Part shown: piece after piece, positions 53,370-64,000 of the stretch
Numbering within the stretch: position 1 is the first letter of the stretch
How the letters are laid out: every line of letters begins with the position of its first letter
Source of the DNA: Cordylochernes scorpioides
Lineage: Eukaryota; Arthropoda; Arachnida; Pseudoscorpiones; Chernetidae
Assembly (NCBI GenBank): GCA_030710605.1
Contig: CP092872.1
Coordinates: 93,832,627 to 93,896,626 of the forward strand
DNA length: 64,000 bases
Direction of reading: 5' to 3'
Translations under genes and position numbers: made by a program
Notes under the pieces: model-generated
What the model saw: the letters and a program-made list of their open reading frames with translations, nothing else
Databases searched by the model: none
Told to the model about the DNA's origin: nothing

Positions 53370-53990
53370 GCCAGGTGGAAAATTAGGAAAGACAAATACT
53401 CCAGGATGGCACAGCAATTTATTTAGAGGCAAGAACAAACTATGAATGATAAACAAAAGATAAGCAATGAGGTAAGTTTACAGAGTATTATATATACAGT
53501 TACGAGCGTCATTCCTCATCTCCTAATCAATCAACTCTGTCACCGTTTGCTTTTTTTTTTTTTTTGGAATGGCGCCCTCCTATTGGTTGGCTACGATCAC
53601 GCCACCTTTGCCCCCCCATCATGCCTCCCCCACTCGCTTTTTCGTTTTTGTAACTATTGTGTTGGAGCGGGTCGCTCCTTAAATAAATGCATATATTAGT
53701 TAATAACTAAATGGAATCCTCTCTTTCTCTTTCCCAGTATGAGACGCCTACGGAAGCCAACAGTACATAGACAGATAAAGCACATAGGCTATAGTTATTA
53801 ACTAATAAATGCATTTATTTAAGGCGCCAATTTATAATTGTAACAAATAGTATTTGAATAAAAACATTCAATCGGGTAAAACACGGGCGTTGCCCGGGTC
53901 ATTTGGCTAGTCAAAATATAAACATAAAAAATGATACTCTGTTAAATAAAATAATAAATAATTTGTTACAATATCAATAAAATATTTGAG
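53370..53990. mobile_element. Nested repeat relics
   Basis: Copy of the 47397 repeat, a GC-richer block with a poly-T run (53550-53565), an inverted pair (taaataaatgcatatattag near 53680 and 53795) and gggcgttgcccgggtcattt at 53885. Confidence 0.4.
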
Positions 53991-54059
53991 ATTCAAGTCA
54001 AGCTTTTCATCCTTAATGAGGTTTCTATATTTGATATATGGGAGTTTCTATATTTTATC

Positions 54060-54115
54060 TATGACTAGCGGATGTACCCGGCTTCGCCCGGGTTTTTACC
54101 CGAGTAAAGGTTTGT
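54060..54115 (+). mobile_element. Possible RTE-like LINE scrap
   Basis: gactagcggatgtacccggc resembles the 3'-side motif of RTE-type retroelements as remembered. Short; low certainty. Confidence 0.3.
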
Positions 54116-54870
54116 CTAACGAACATTTGTTAAAACAATTCTATATAAACTTATTTAAAAAAGAAGATATATTTTGATAATTTGAAACTTGTAAATTTGA
54201 ATCTCTCGATAAAGTGAACATTTTTTCCCGGTCCCTGTGTGCCGTGTCATCCTGAATTTTGTCTTTCCTAATTTTCTACATTACAAAATCATCGTTTTAT
54301 CTAGTGAACATTTTTTTCCGGTCCCTTGAAAAATACTCGATAAGTTGAATAAAATCAATATTAATTGGTTCCCTCGGTAATTGGAAGTTAAAGGAATAGT
54401 ATCTTCGCCTTGGAATTGTATCATTATTCTTGTCTCAAATAAATTGCCGTGTCATCCTGAGATAATCTTACTTTTGATAAATAATATTTAAGATTTTATT
54501 ATATATATTATATTATATATATATTACACGTTATTTGTTTTCTTGGCCGACTGTTTTACATATGGTGTTATCTTAAAATTGCTTGTTTTGAATATTTTTT
54601 TAGATTGAGATTATTAGCTAGTATGTAAAAAAATTAACTCTGTTGAAATTTAATTTTGTATTTATATATAAATAAAATTAACTCTGTTGATTTTTTTTTG
54701 TATTTAATCGATAACAGCGAAGTTACGCATGTTAATGTTAGGGAAAAATATTTTGATGTTAAGCAAAACCTGCTCCATCTCGTTTTACATAAATGTTGAA
54801 AATTTGGTTGAAATTGATGCATTGTAACGAAAGTTTTTAGTGAACAACACTTATGAAATTTGCATTTTAT
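54116..54870. other. AT-rich, no gene recognised
   Basis: No frame above 62 codons that looks coding; TA tracts at 54500-54530. Confidence 0.5.
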
Positions 54871-54879
54871 TAATATAGA

Positions 54880-55175
54880 TTGTGGTGGACGATTGGTATA
54901 AACTATCGATTTTTGACAGACACGATCTAGGTTCGAATCCCGTATTGGGCACTTTTTTTTTTCTAATAAAAATTTGCTCCAATGGCTCCCGATTTTTATA
55001 AAATTCCAACCCTACCAGTGAGGACAAGTAATCAAGCCGATCTATATTACACTTGTAAATGCAAAATTTGAACTTCTTTCTACATGTGTAGAATGTGGTG
55101 CACTTACAGTAAAGGTAGTCGCCAACTACTACCCACAATGATTATCATGACCACGTATATGTACTAGGGATAATT
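54880..55175 (+). mobile_element. SINE-A, full copy
   Basis: Head (gtggtggacgattggtataa, B box ggttcgaatcccg), linker, body, tail ccacaatgattatcatgacc. Confidence 0.7.
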
Positions 55176-55379
55176 ATATCCCCTTAGACATTAGAAAATA
55201 TTCCTAACTTTACTACATTCAATAGCTATTATCATGAATGTTAATTTCGCCTTTCCATAATTTCCTAGTATGCTAATTATTCCTCTCAACATTTCATAGA
55301 TATGCAAAATCCCTATAGTTTTTAAATATGTAAATAGTCTCTTCCCTATATAGTGTCCAATGTCCCATATGTTTTCACT

Positions 55380-55440
55380 TGTCTCCTGTAGAAGGGCCGG
55401 CCAGCCCGAAAGCTTGAGCGTTTTACAATAAATCAACGTA
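55380..55440 (+). ncRNA. Hammerhead-like PLE terminus, variant core
   Basis: CTC, CTGTAGA, stem II GGGC/GCCC, GAAA, AG/CT, T17, GAG. Only A6 departs from the consensus. Confidence 0.5.
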
Positions 55441-55544
55441 TTTTAATCTATAACGGTAACTTACTGCAACATATTTAAATTTTATGTGTAGTTTTTTTTT
55501 TTTTTTTTTTAATAGCAATGTATTTCCTCAAAGGTTACGCTGTA

Positions 55545-55745
55545 ATATCCACTCATAGACAAAACTTAAGGAAGTTGTACCTTTCAGAATGTATATTGGG
55601 ATTGAGACAATAACTCTGAAAGATATTACAGTGACCTTTATTGAAGACACACGAGATAACCAAGTGTGAACAAAATTGCCTCCGTCTTCCTAAAAAAAAA
55701 AAAAAAATAGATGACAGGCAATTTCAAAGACTTTCCACGTGTGAT
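55545..55745 (+). mobile_element. MITE M1, right terminus lost
   Basis: ccactcatagacaaaactt through caaagactttccacg. Confidence 0.7.
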
Positions 55746-55881
55746 ATATAAATATATAGTATATATCCTCTTAAATTCATACAAGAATCTTATAGAAAAA
55801 ACAGGTTTATAATTGAAATTTGTATATTTATTTATTGATTCACATAAAGTATCCTTGAAAAGGAAAACATAGGGTCATTGA

Positions 55882-55997
55882 TTTTGTTGTAAATGTTTCC
55901 TCTTCCCTCTCCTCTTGTTGACGTGTAAATACGGCGAATCCTGTATGGGGCGGAATGCCCTAAATAAAGGCTTTTGTTGTTGTTGTTGTTGTTGTTG
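55882..55997 (+). mobile_element. LINE 3' fragment with 12-bp TSD
   Basis: tagggtcattga at 55870-55881 and 55998-56009. Same end as 1190-1372. An inverted scrap of the 9010-type LINE follows at 56010-56100. Confidence 0.85.
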
Positions 55998-56473
55998 TAG
56001 GGTCATTGAAACATTGTTGTTGTTGTCGTGTCCAAAGAAGAATCTCAGATGTCTCCATGCATCACCATCACAGCAGCAGCAATGTCCACTATCTCATTGA
56101 AACGTTGGAAGTAAAGAAAAGATTGATATGTAAATAAAAGTTACGACTCACAATTATATAACCAACCTGTAAAATAGCGTTATCCATAACGTATACAGAG
56201 ATAAGGGTTACGGCGGGCGGTTATATACAGTGCCACATACATGCCATACAACCCAGGAAACAATTCAATTATTGCTTGAGTCATATCCTGGTCATGTAAT
56301 ATCCCGTTTTGGTGATTTGAATTGGTCGCCCCCAGATAGACGATTTAACATCGTTGGACTATTTTCTCTGTGTGTAAATTAAAGGATACCTCTCCCATCA
56401 AAACTAGATACCATCTATTGACCATCTCCGCAAACTAGCGGCCTCAACACCAGCTTTGGCAAACTGAGAAGTA

Positions 56474-56935
56474 GCAATATTTCAATAAAGTTAACATTCA
56501 AACAACAGCTAATACAATACAACTTCCTTAGTACACAAGAACGGTATGTTAAGTGATCAATGATGTTAACGTTGTGACGTGTTATGGGGAGTTGTAGCGC
56601 GATATTTCAATAAAGTTAACATTCAAACAACAGCTAATACAATACAACTTCCTTAGTACACAAGAACGGTATGTTAAGTAATCAATGATGTTAACGTTGT
56701 GACGTGTTATGGGGAGTTGTAGCGATATTTCAATAAAGTTAACATTCAAACAACAGCTAATACAATACAACAACTTCCTTAGTACACAAGAACGGTATGT
56801 CAAGTAATCAATGATGTTAACGTTATGACGTGTTATGGGGAGTTGTAGCGATATTTCAATAGAGTTAACATTCAAACAACAGCTCTAATACAATACAACT
56901 TCCTTAGTACACAAGAACGGTATGTCAAGTAACAA
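56474..56935. repeat. 123-bp tandem repeat, about four units
   Basis: Anchor atatttcaataaagttaac at 56476 and near 56601, 56724 and 56850. Differences are single bases and a 3-bp insertion. Confidence 0.88.
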
Positions 56936-57122
56936 TGCAGGCTCAGTGTTTTTGCCTGCCCCTTCACCTACTTGTCCGACTCCGTCCATTATTAGTTGAC
57001 AATAGTCAAGGAAGTGCCGAAGACAAAAAACGGCCAGTCATCAACTGTTTACCTACCCCAGTTGCCAACGTGCTGCTTTCTTCAACACCACCGGAGAAGG
57101 CTTTTACAGTAGAACATACTCC

Positions 57123-57284
57123 ATGAGTGGACACTCGCGGTAGAGGACACCTCTCTATAAAGGACAGTTTTCATTTGCAAAATTGTTATTTTTACTATTT
57201 TAAAATTCTACGGTAAGAGGGCACCTCTCTCTAATGAACACTTTGGCTCTGCAATTTGGTGTTTTTTACAGGGAGGTTCTACTG
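57123..57284. mobile_element. pogo-like MITE P2, diverged
   Basis: gagtggacactcgcggtaga to gggaggttctactgta; left terminus lost. Confidence 0.65.
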
Positions 57285-57334
57285 TATTAATATATACCAC
57301 AACTTACCCGAATCTGTATTAATAATCTTTTATG

Positions 57335-57420
57335 GATTAAACTGGCGAAACCGCTGGGAGGGTTCACAATTGATGAGCTAAGCCCTTCTCTCCAAATATT
57401 TTATATTCACAGTAGTTTTA
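57335..57420 (+). ncRNA. Transposed-order hammerhead, truncated copy K
   Basis: CUGGC, GAAACCGCU, GGGAGGG, UUCACAA, UUGAUGA, GCUAA. Cleavage strand missing and the core is mutated. Confidence 0.4.
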
Positions 57421-57905
57421 ATTAAAAAATCTTGTGCTTAATGATTTTATTTCTCATTAAGACGCGTATATTAAGTAGATTTTTAATTGAGATTCGAGGA
57501 AAAGAGAGTGTAGCAAGATTCTAAAGCTCGCGGCCAATAAAAGAAAGGTATACAAGAGGATTGATTGATTCGTTTGGTTCTCTTACATAGAGTACTTGTT
57601 TAGTATTCTCCAATTCTGTTTTTAAAAACTACAAAAATTCTCTCTCACAATGATTTCTTTTTATTAAACTCTTTTCACAATTTTATCTTAAATCATGATT
57701 CCAATTCTATATTTACAATGGGCCTCGTTGGTGTATGTGAGATTGTAGGTATCACACAGGTAGATCAGAAACAATGTTGAATGGACCGACCATCTCCACC
57801 GGGAACGGCTCAAAATAGAGCAAGAGGAAGGATTGATCTAGGCAACCGATTAGGATTAGAAATGTTTTGAGGAAATTCGTGACTGTCGCTTAGTACACGA
57901 TAGCT
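57421..57905. other. No gene recognised
   Basis: Unique DNA leading into the 65-bp satellite. Confidence 0.4.
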
Positions 57906-57910
57906 CTGTG

Positions 57911-60900
57911 GATCCTGTGTTTGTATCGAGGAAGTGTGTCTTGGAGGGGTTCATCCCTAGCGACCATTGTCATTGGATTCTGTGCTTGGATCGAGGAAGT
58001 GTGTCTTGGAGGGATTCATCCCTAGCGACCATTGTCACTGGATTCTAGGCTTGGATCGAGGAAGTGTGTCTTGGAGGGGTTCATCCCTAGCGACCATTGT
58101 CATTGGATTCTGTGCTTGGATCGAGGAAGTGTGTCTTGGAGGGATTCATCCCTAGCGACCATTGTCACTGGATTCTAGGCTTGGATCGAGGAAGTGTGTC
58201 TTGGAGGGGTTCATCCCTAGCGACCATTGTCATTGGATTCTGTGCTTGGATCGAGGAAGTGTATCTTGGAGGGATTCATCCCTAGTGACCATTGTCATTG
58301 GATTCTGTGCTTGGATCGAGGAAGTGTGTCTTGAAGGGATTCATCCCTAGCGACCATTGTCACTGGATTCTGTGTTTGGATCGAGGAAGTGTGTCTTGGA
58401 GGGGTTCATCCCTAGCGACCATTGTCACTGGATTCTGTGTTTGGATCGAGGAAGTGTGTCTTGGAGGGGTTCATCCCTAGCGACCATTGTCACTGGATTC
58501 TGTGTTTGGATCGAGGAAGTGTGTCTTGGAGGGATTCATCTCTAGCGACCATTGTCACTGGATTCTGTCCTTGGATCGAGGAAGTGTGTCTTGGAGGGGT
58601 TCATCCCTAGCGACCATTGTCACTGGATCCTGTGCTTGGATCGAGGAAGTGTGTCTTGGAGGGATTCATCCCTAGTGACCATTGTCATTGGATTCTGTGC
58701 TTGGATCGAGGAAGTGTGTCTTGAAGGGGTTCATCCCTAGCGACCATTGTCACTGGATTCTAGGCTTGGATCGAGGAAGTGTGTCTTGGAGGGATTCATC
58801 CCTAGCGACCATTGTCATTGGATTCTGTGTTTGAATCGAGGAAGTGTGTCTTGGAGGGGTTCATCCCTAGCGACCATTGTCATTGGATTCTGTGCTTGGA
58901 TCGAGGAAGTGTGTCTTGGAGGGGTTCATCCCTAGCGACCATTGTCATTGGATTCTGTGCTTGGATCGAGGAAGTGTGTCTTGGAGGGGTTCATCCCTAG
59001 CGACCATTGTCACTGGATTCTAGGCTTGGATCGAGGAAGTGTGTCTTGGAGGGGTTCATCCCTAGCGACCATTGTCATTGGATTCTGTGCTTGGATCGAG
59101 GAAGTGTGTCTTGGAGGGATTAATCCCTAGCGACCATTGTCACTGGATTCTGTGCTTGGATCGAGGAAGTGTGTCTTGGAGGGATTCATCCCTAGCGACC
59201 ATTGTCATTGGATTCTGTGTTTGAATCGAGGAAGTGTGTCTTGGAGGGATTCATCCCTAGTGACCATTGTCACTGGATTCTGTGCTTGGATCGAGGAAGT
59301 GTGTCTTGGAGGGATTCATCCCTAGCGACCATTGTCATTGGATTCTGTGCTTGGATCGAGGAAGTGTGTCTTGGAGGGATTCATCCCTAGCGACCATTGT
59401 CATTGGATTCTGTGTTTGGATCGAGGAAGTGTGTCTTGGAGGGATTCATCCCTAGCGACCATTGTCACTGGATTCTAGGCTTGGATCGAGGAAGTGTGTC
59501 TTGGAGGGATTCATCCCTAGCGACCATTGTCATTGGATTCTGTGTTTGGATCGAGGAAGTGTGTCTTGGAGGGATTTATCCCTAGCGACCATTGTCACTG
59601 GATTCTAGGCTTGGATCGAGGAAGTGTGTCTTGGAGGGATTCATCCCTAGTGACCATTGTCACTGGATTCTAGGCTTGGATCGAGGAAGTGTGTCTTGGA
59701 GGGGTTCATCCCTAGCGACTATTGTCACTGGATCCTGTGCTTGGATCGAGGAAGTGTGTCTTGGAGGGATTCATCCCTAGCGACCATTGTCACTGGATTC
59801 TGTGCTTGGATCGAGGAAGAGTGTCTTGGAGGGATTCATCCCTAGCGACCATTGTCACTGGATTCTGTGTTTGGATCGAGGAAATGTGTCTTGGAGGGAT
59901 TCATCCCTAGCGACCATTGTCATTGGATTCTGTGTTTGGATCGAGGAAGTGTGTCTTGGAGGGATTCATCCCTAGCGACCATTGTCATTGGATTCTGTGC
60001 TTGGATCGAGGAAGTGTGTCTTGGAGGTATTCATCCCTAGTGACCATTGTCATTGGATTCTGTGTTTGGATCGAGGAAGTGTGTCTTGGAGGGATTCATC
60101 CCTAGCGACCATTGTCACTGGATTCTGTGCTTGGATCGAGGAAGTGTGTCTTGGAGGGATTCATCCCTAGTGACCATTGTCATTGGATTCTGTGCTTGGA
60201 TCGAGGAAGTGTGTCTTGAAGGGATTCATCCCTAGTGACCATTGTCATTGGATTCTGTGCTTGGATAGAGAAAGTGTGTCTTGGAGGGATTCATCCCTAG
60301 TGACCATTGTCATTGGATTCTGTGCTTGGATCGAGGAAGTGTGTATTGAAGGGATTCATCCCTAGTGACCATTGTCACTGGATTCTGTGCTTGGATCGAG
60401 GAAATGTGTCTTGGAAGGATTCATCCCTAGTGACCATTGTCATTGGATTCTGTGTTTGGATCGAGGAAGTGTGTCTTGGAGGGATTCATCCCTAGTGACC
60501 ATTGTCATTGGATTCTGTGCTTGGATCGAGGGAATGTGTCTTGAAGGGATTCATCCCTGGTGACCATTGTCATTGGATTCTGTGTTTGGATCGAGGAAGT
60601 GTGTCTTGGAGGGATTCATCCCTGGTGACCATTGTCATTGGATTCTGTGTTTGGATCGAGGAAGTGTGTCTTGGAGGGATTCATCCCTAGCAACCTTAGT
60701 CACTGGATTCTGTACTTGGATCGAGGAAGTGTGTTTTGAAGGGATTCATCCCTAGCGACCATTGTCATTGGATTTGTGCTTGGATCGAGGAAGTGTGTCT
60801 TGGAGGGATTCATCCCTAGTGACCATTGTCATTGGATTTGTGCTTGGATCGAGGAAGTGTGTCTTGGAGGGATTCATCCCTAGTGACCATTGTCATTGGA

Positions 60901-61073
60901 TTCTGTGCTTGGATCGAGGAAATGTGTCTTGGAGGGATTCATCCCTAGCGACCATTGTCATTGGATTCTGTGCTTGGATCGAGGAAATGTGTCTTGGAGG
61001 GATTCATCCCTAGCGACCATTGTCATTGGATTCTGTGCTTGGATCGAGGAAGTGTGTATTGAAGGGATTCATC
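57911..61073. repeat. 65-bp satellite, about 49 units
   Basis: Anchor cgaccattgt at 57961 and every 65 bp to 61014, apart from two 1-bp deletions near 60773 and 60838. Because 65 is not divisible by three, every frame gives the same 62-codon frame ending at cctag; these are not genes. Confidence 0.95.
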
Positions 61074-61079
61074 CGAATG

Positions 61080-61750
61080 TATTCATGGCTGGCTTGATTT
61101 ATTAAGAAAATAGGTTGACCACTAAATATCATTAAACAACGTTTAGTTGATTTTTGTTCCGCTAGATGGCGCTCTGACATCTAAAATGCTCGTGTGAGCG
61201 GTCAGGATATGCAACTTTTTTGTTTTATAAATATAGAATTATATAATTAAACAATTATAATATTATATGCATATAGGTCGTATAGATATTCCGTTTACAT
61301 CCAAAATATATGCAAATAAGATTAGCATCTATTGTAAAGGTTTGAGTTAAATTTTAAAATGGCTAATCACGAATATTAGTTCTTAAAAAAGAACATTTAT
61401 AGTAAGTATAAAAACATTTGTTTAAATTGGCAGATGCACATAATTACATATAAGACAATGTGTTTGAAATTTACATAGCTCATATTTGCATGACTCATGC
61501 TAACGTCTGTATGCACTTATAGGACAATATAGTACAATTGTGGTGAATATGTAAAATATAGAAGGAAAAAAGGTCGATATACAATACCATAGGTAATGGC
61601 ATTTCTTTCATAGGGAAGTCTTAACAAAAATGTATTTGGGGATTCAAGTACCAATTTTGTAAGGCTTATTTGAACATAACGGTTTTGTATTATGTAATTT
61701 ATAGGGTGAAAAAAAAAGGTTTATTCATTCGCCAAAGAAGACAAAAGAAG
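61080..61750. other. AT-rich, no gene recognised
   Basis: 61140-61225 has ttgttccgctagatggcgct and gtgagcggtcagg, a small shared word with other PLE-like ends. Otherwise unremarkable. Confidence 0.4.
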
Positions 61751-61751
61751 T

Positions 61752-61925
61752 CGGTGGATGATTGGTTAAAACCCTCGATTCCCGACAGCCATGAACCAGG
61801 ATCGAATCCCGAGTTGGACACTTTGTTTTAATATGTAAATAACCTTCACATCTATTATTCATTGTTGTAAATATCATAAACTAGGTCGATCTTATTGAGC
61901 GGTACCTAGTAAAGTTATTTTGGAA
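61752..61925 (+). mobile_element. SINE-B, full copy
   Basis: Head (gtcggtggatgattgg, B box ggatcgaatcccg) then body to gttattttggaacc. Best-preserved plus-strand copy. Confidence 0.72.
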
Positions 61926-62082
61926 CCAGAATTCGCCAAAGAGTGATTGTAATAAATAAAAAAAGGCGGACATATTTTGACTCGAATAACACAAAAAGTT
62001 CAAACTTCGAAGATATATCGACATTATCGTGTATGAACTATTTCTGAAAACTACTAATATTTTTTTAGGGTTGAAAGTATTA

Positions 62083-62263
62083 CAGTAGAAGTTCCCTGTA
62101 AAGGACAATATCTAATTGCACAGCTAAAGTGTTCTTAGGGAGAGGTATCCTCTTAGCAGAGTGTTGAAAATAGTAAAAAAATGGTTAATTTTCAAATGAA
62201 AACTGTCCTTTATAGAGAGGTGTCCTCTATCGCGAGTGTCCTCTCATGGAGGTTCTACTGTAT
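62083..62263. mobile_element. pogo-like MITE P2 copy
   Basis: tacagtagaagttccctgta and ggaggttctactgta ends. Confidence 0.75.
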
Positions 62264-62447
62264 ATGTCATTGTGTTTATACAGTAAGTATAATACTGGTC
62301 TATACATGTAGAAAAGCGTTTCAGATTTATACCTACGAGATACCATAGCTGTGTTTTAAATAGTGTGGTTGAAAGATTGTGTAAGATACCTAGATATTGA
62401 CCATATAGGCTCAGTGCATGGGGATGACCGGGCTGATGTGTTTTCAG

Positions 62448-64000
62448 CTTTGCGAGCCGACACTTCCAGTCCGGATTCTGAAGACTACACCGCTCTCGTC
62501 CTCAGCCGTTTCGCGATGGACTTCGACGAGCCGTCGCTGCTAGAGCCCCTGCCACACAACATCTGCCTGCGGTCCACCCGGCTCATCAAGATGATCCTGC
62601 AGCACATCCGGGCCCAGGCGGCTACAGACCGCCCCGCCGGCGCCTCATCCCCCTTCCGGCGCCACGGCAGCTGTCCGGTCAACTTTCTCAAGAAGCACCA
62701 CAACGTCCTGCGGGCTCTACAGACCTTACGGGAGGTGGAGGCAGCCAGTAGACGTAGCTCGGTACGGAGTACGAAGAAGGATCTACCATCGAAGACGGTC
62801 CTAACACGAAGTACGTCGTTACCCAGTCTCCATACGGGTTACGAATCCGAGGACTCCACGGCGTCTACAGTAGTGTACAATGCCATATCGGTGGAGAGCG
62901 ACCTGTGGAAGCTGGGCGAGGCCACGCCTGCATGCTACCACATCGAGAGGGAACAGGAATCCCAGAGCGACATCCAGATCGACTCCGACAAGCTGGTCCC
63001 TGAGGGTGACGATTACCGACTGGTGTTCATCAGCAGTCCGGGGTCCTCCCAGGTGGACGACGAGGACGCCTGCAAGGATGACGTCTCCATGTACAGCGGC
63101 TCCACGGACTACGCAGCCCTCGCCGAGAACGCTTCTGGCATCTTCTTCATGGACGACATGGATTGGGACCTGAGCCAGCTGTGCGGGAACGGCCCGAGAA
63201 TGGGATCAGCGGAGGACGAAATGATCTGCACAGTACTGTTCTCATCCCCTCTTCGCGACTCTGGGAAGAAGCCGCCATCGAAGAACACCCAAAGAAAATC
63301 GAGCTTACCTGACACAACGGGATTGATCAAAATGGACATAGCTACATTAGCAGCACAGAATGAGGAAGATGCATCGTCAAAACCTACAGAAAAGCATACT
63401 CACCAAAGCATCGAAGTTTCCTCGTACCAAAATAACCAACGCAGTGATAGTAGAATGGCTCAACAGAATTGTGATATGCTATGTCAAGATGAAAACAGCA
63501 GTTCGGACGAGAGCGACTCAACAACAACAAGCCACACATCAGTGGCTGAATGTAAGAAAGAAACTTCAGAAACCAAAGTGTTACTACAAAACCAACTTTT
63601 ATCATGCGACCAACTCTTCGATAGTATCCTAGCAGAAGACGAGGAGGCAGCGAGAGACGAAAGCCAAGAAGATGTCATAGACCCTGCTGAGCAGGGCTGG
63701 GCAGGAAAGGCTGAAATTACAGGGATGGCGGTGGTCGACGGGATAACAACAACAATGGTCCGCGCAGGCGCGCCGGCGCCTCACCCCAGGCCCTCTCGAC
63801 ACCAAACGAGTTCCTCGGGTGACACTTCAACAGGCAGCGCTTTGCTTTGGGAGCTTCAAGAAGATGCTCTTATTTCTCAACTGAAAGCGATGGGAGATGA
63901 GAGGGAGTGTTCTACGATGCCTACTGACGTTAAAGTGCTCGAGGAGGAAGCAACAACGGCGTCGCCAGCAGGCCTAACGCCATCATCGTCTTGTTTGGAA
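62448..64000 (+). CDS. Large coding exon of an unidentified host gene (3' end outside window)
   Basis: Acceptor tgtgttttcag ends at 62447. The frame, starting with two bases of a split codon, stays open for 517 codons to the window edge and is far richer in GC than the flanks. Residues 12-50 (DYTALVLSRFAMDF, then LPHNICLRSTRLIKMIL) look helical. LKKHHNVLRALQTLREVEAA at 80-99 is another likely helix. Then come RSTSLPSLHTGYESEDS, DYRLVFISSPGSS near 188-200, acid-rich tracts and FFMDDMDWD. From about residue 280 the protein is polar, Ser/Thr/Glu/Gln-rich and probably disordered. No membrane segment or signal peptide. I do not recognise the family; a cytoplasmic scaffold or regulator is only a guess. 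Confidence 0.75.

Noticed and set aside
57967-61105. About thirty overlapping 62-codon frames in the 65-bp satellite
   Set aside because: They are one frame restarted every 65 bp with a stop in each unit triple; unit length is not divisible by three, so no protein constraint is possible.

Overview
This is a 64 kb piece of a repeat-rich, AT-rich animal nuclear genome (one 100-N scaffold gap at 53053-53152). Evidence for a metazoan: polymerase III tRNA genes with T-run terminators, a U2 snRNA fragment, spliced GC-rich exons, Penelope-like elements (PLEs), non-LTR LINEs, tRNA-headed SINEs, Tc1/mariner-like and pogo-like MITEs, and large satellites. LINE C-terminal sequences at 9010-9340 resemble those I remember from arachnid genomes, so an arthropod, possibly a chelicerate, is my guess at low confidence. 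There are no operons.

Layout. 1-16 kb: PLE 3' end with GIY-YIG endonuclease, LINE fragments, a MITE carrying eight internal 118-bp repeats, and a 5'-truncated LINE with a 21-bp target duplication. 16.4-19.2 kb: 28 exact 103-bp satellite units, each with a TGACGTCA palindrome. 19.3-19.8 kb: a PLE-type terminal repeat holding a textbook hammerhead ribozyme on the minus strand. 20-39 kb: nested transposons, including an inverted PLE insertion (23753-25089) inside a MITE array. 39.5 kb and 62.4 kb to the end: two plus-strand coding exons whose splice phases match, so the DNA between them is probably one intron of about 22.5 kb. That intron holds tRNA-Lys(CTT) x4, tRNA-Leu(CAG) x2, three related 42-bp minisatellites, a 65-bp satellite of about 49 units, and many mobile elements.

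The most unusual signal is a dispersed repeat family with six nearly complete copies: 28670-28736, 30271-30337, 30543-30609, 34299-34364, 36488-36554 and 37450-37515, plus 40841-40907 as a seventh with one stem mismatch. All conserved hammerhead parts are present (GUC or GUA cleavage triplet, GAA, CUGAUGA and three stems) but in an order not found in type I, II or III hammerheads. They read as two neighbouring hairpins whose loops would pair to build the catalytic core. Base pairs in stem I, stem II and an extra capping stem show compensatory changes between copies. I do not recall this architecture being described. Conventional hammerheads also occur at 19454-19497 (perfect), 44312-44354, 32107-32146 and in a PLE palindrome at 29890-30085.

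The second unusual feature is a cassette of tRNA-Lys, a short spacer and a 42-bp minisatellite, present three times (once inverted), twice followed by tRNA-Leu. Every unit keeps a 14-bp dyad, GGAACA-NN-TGTTCC, whose central two bases differ from array to array.
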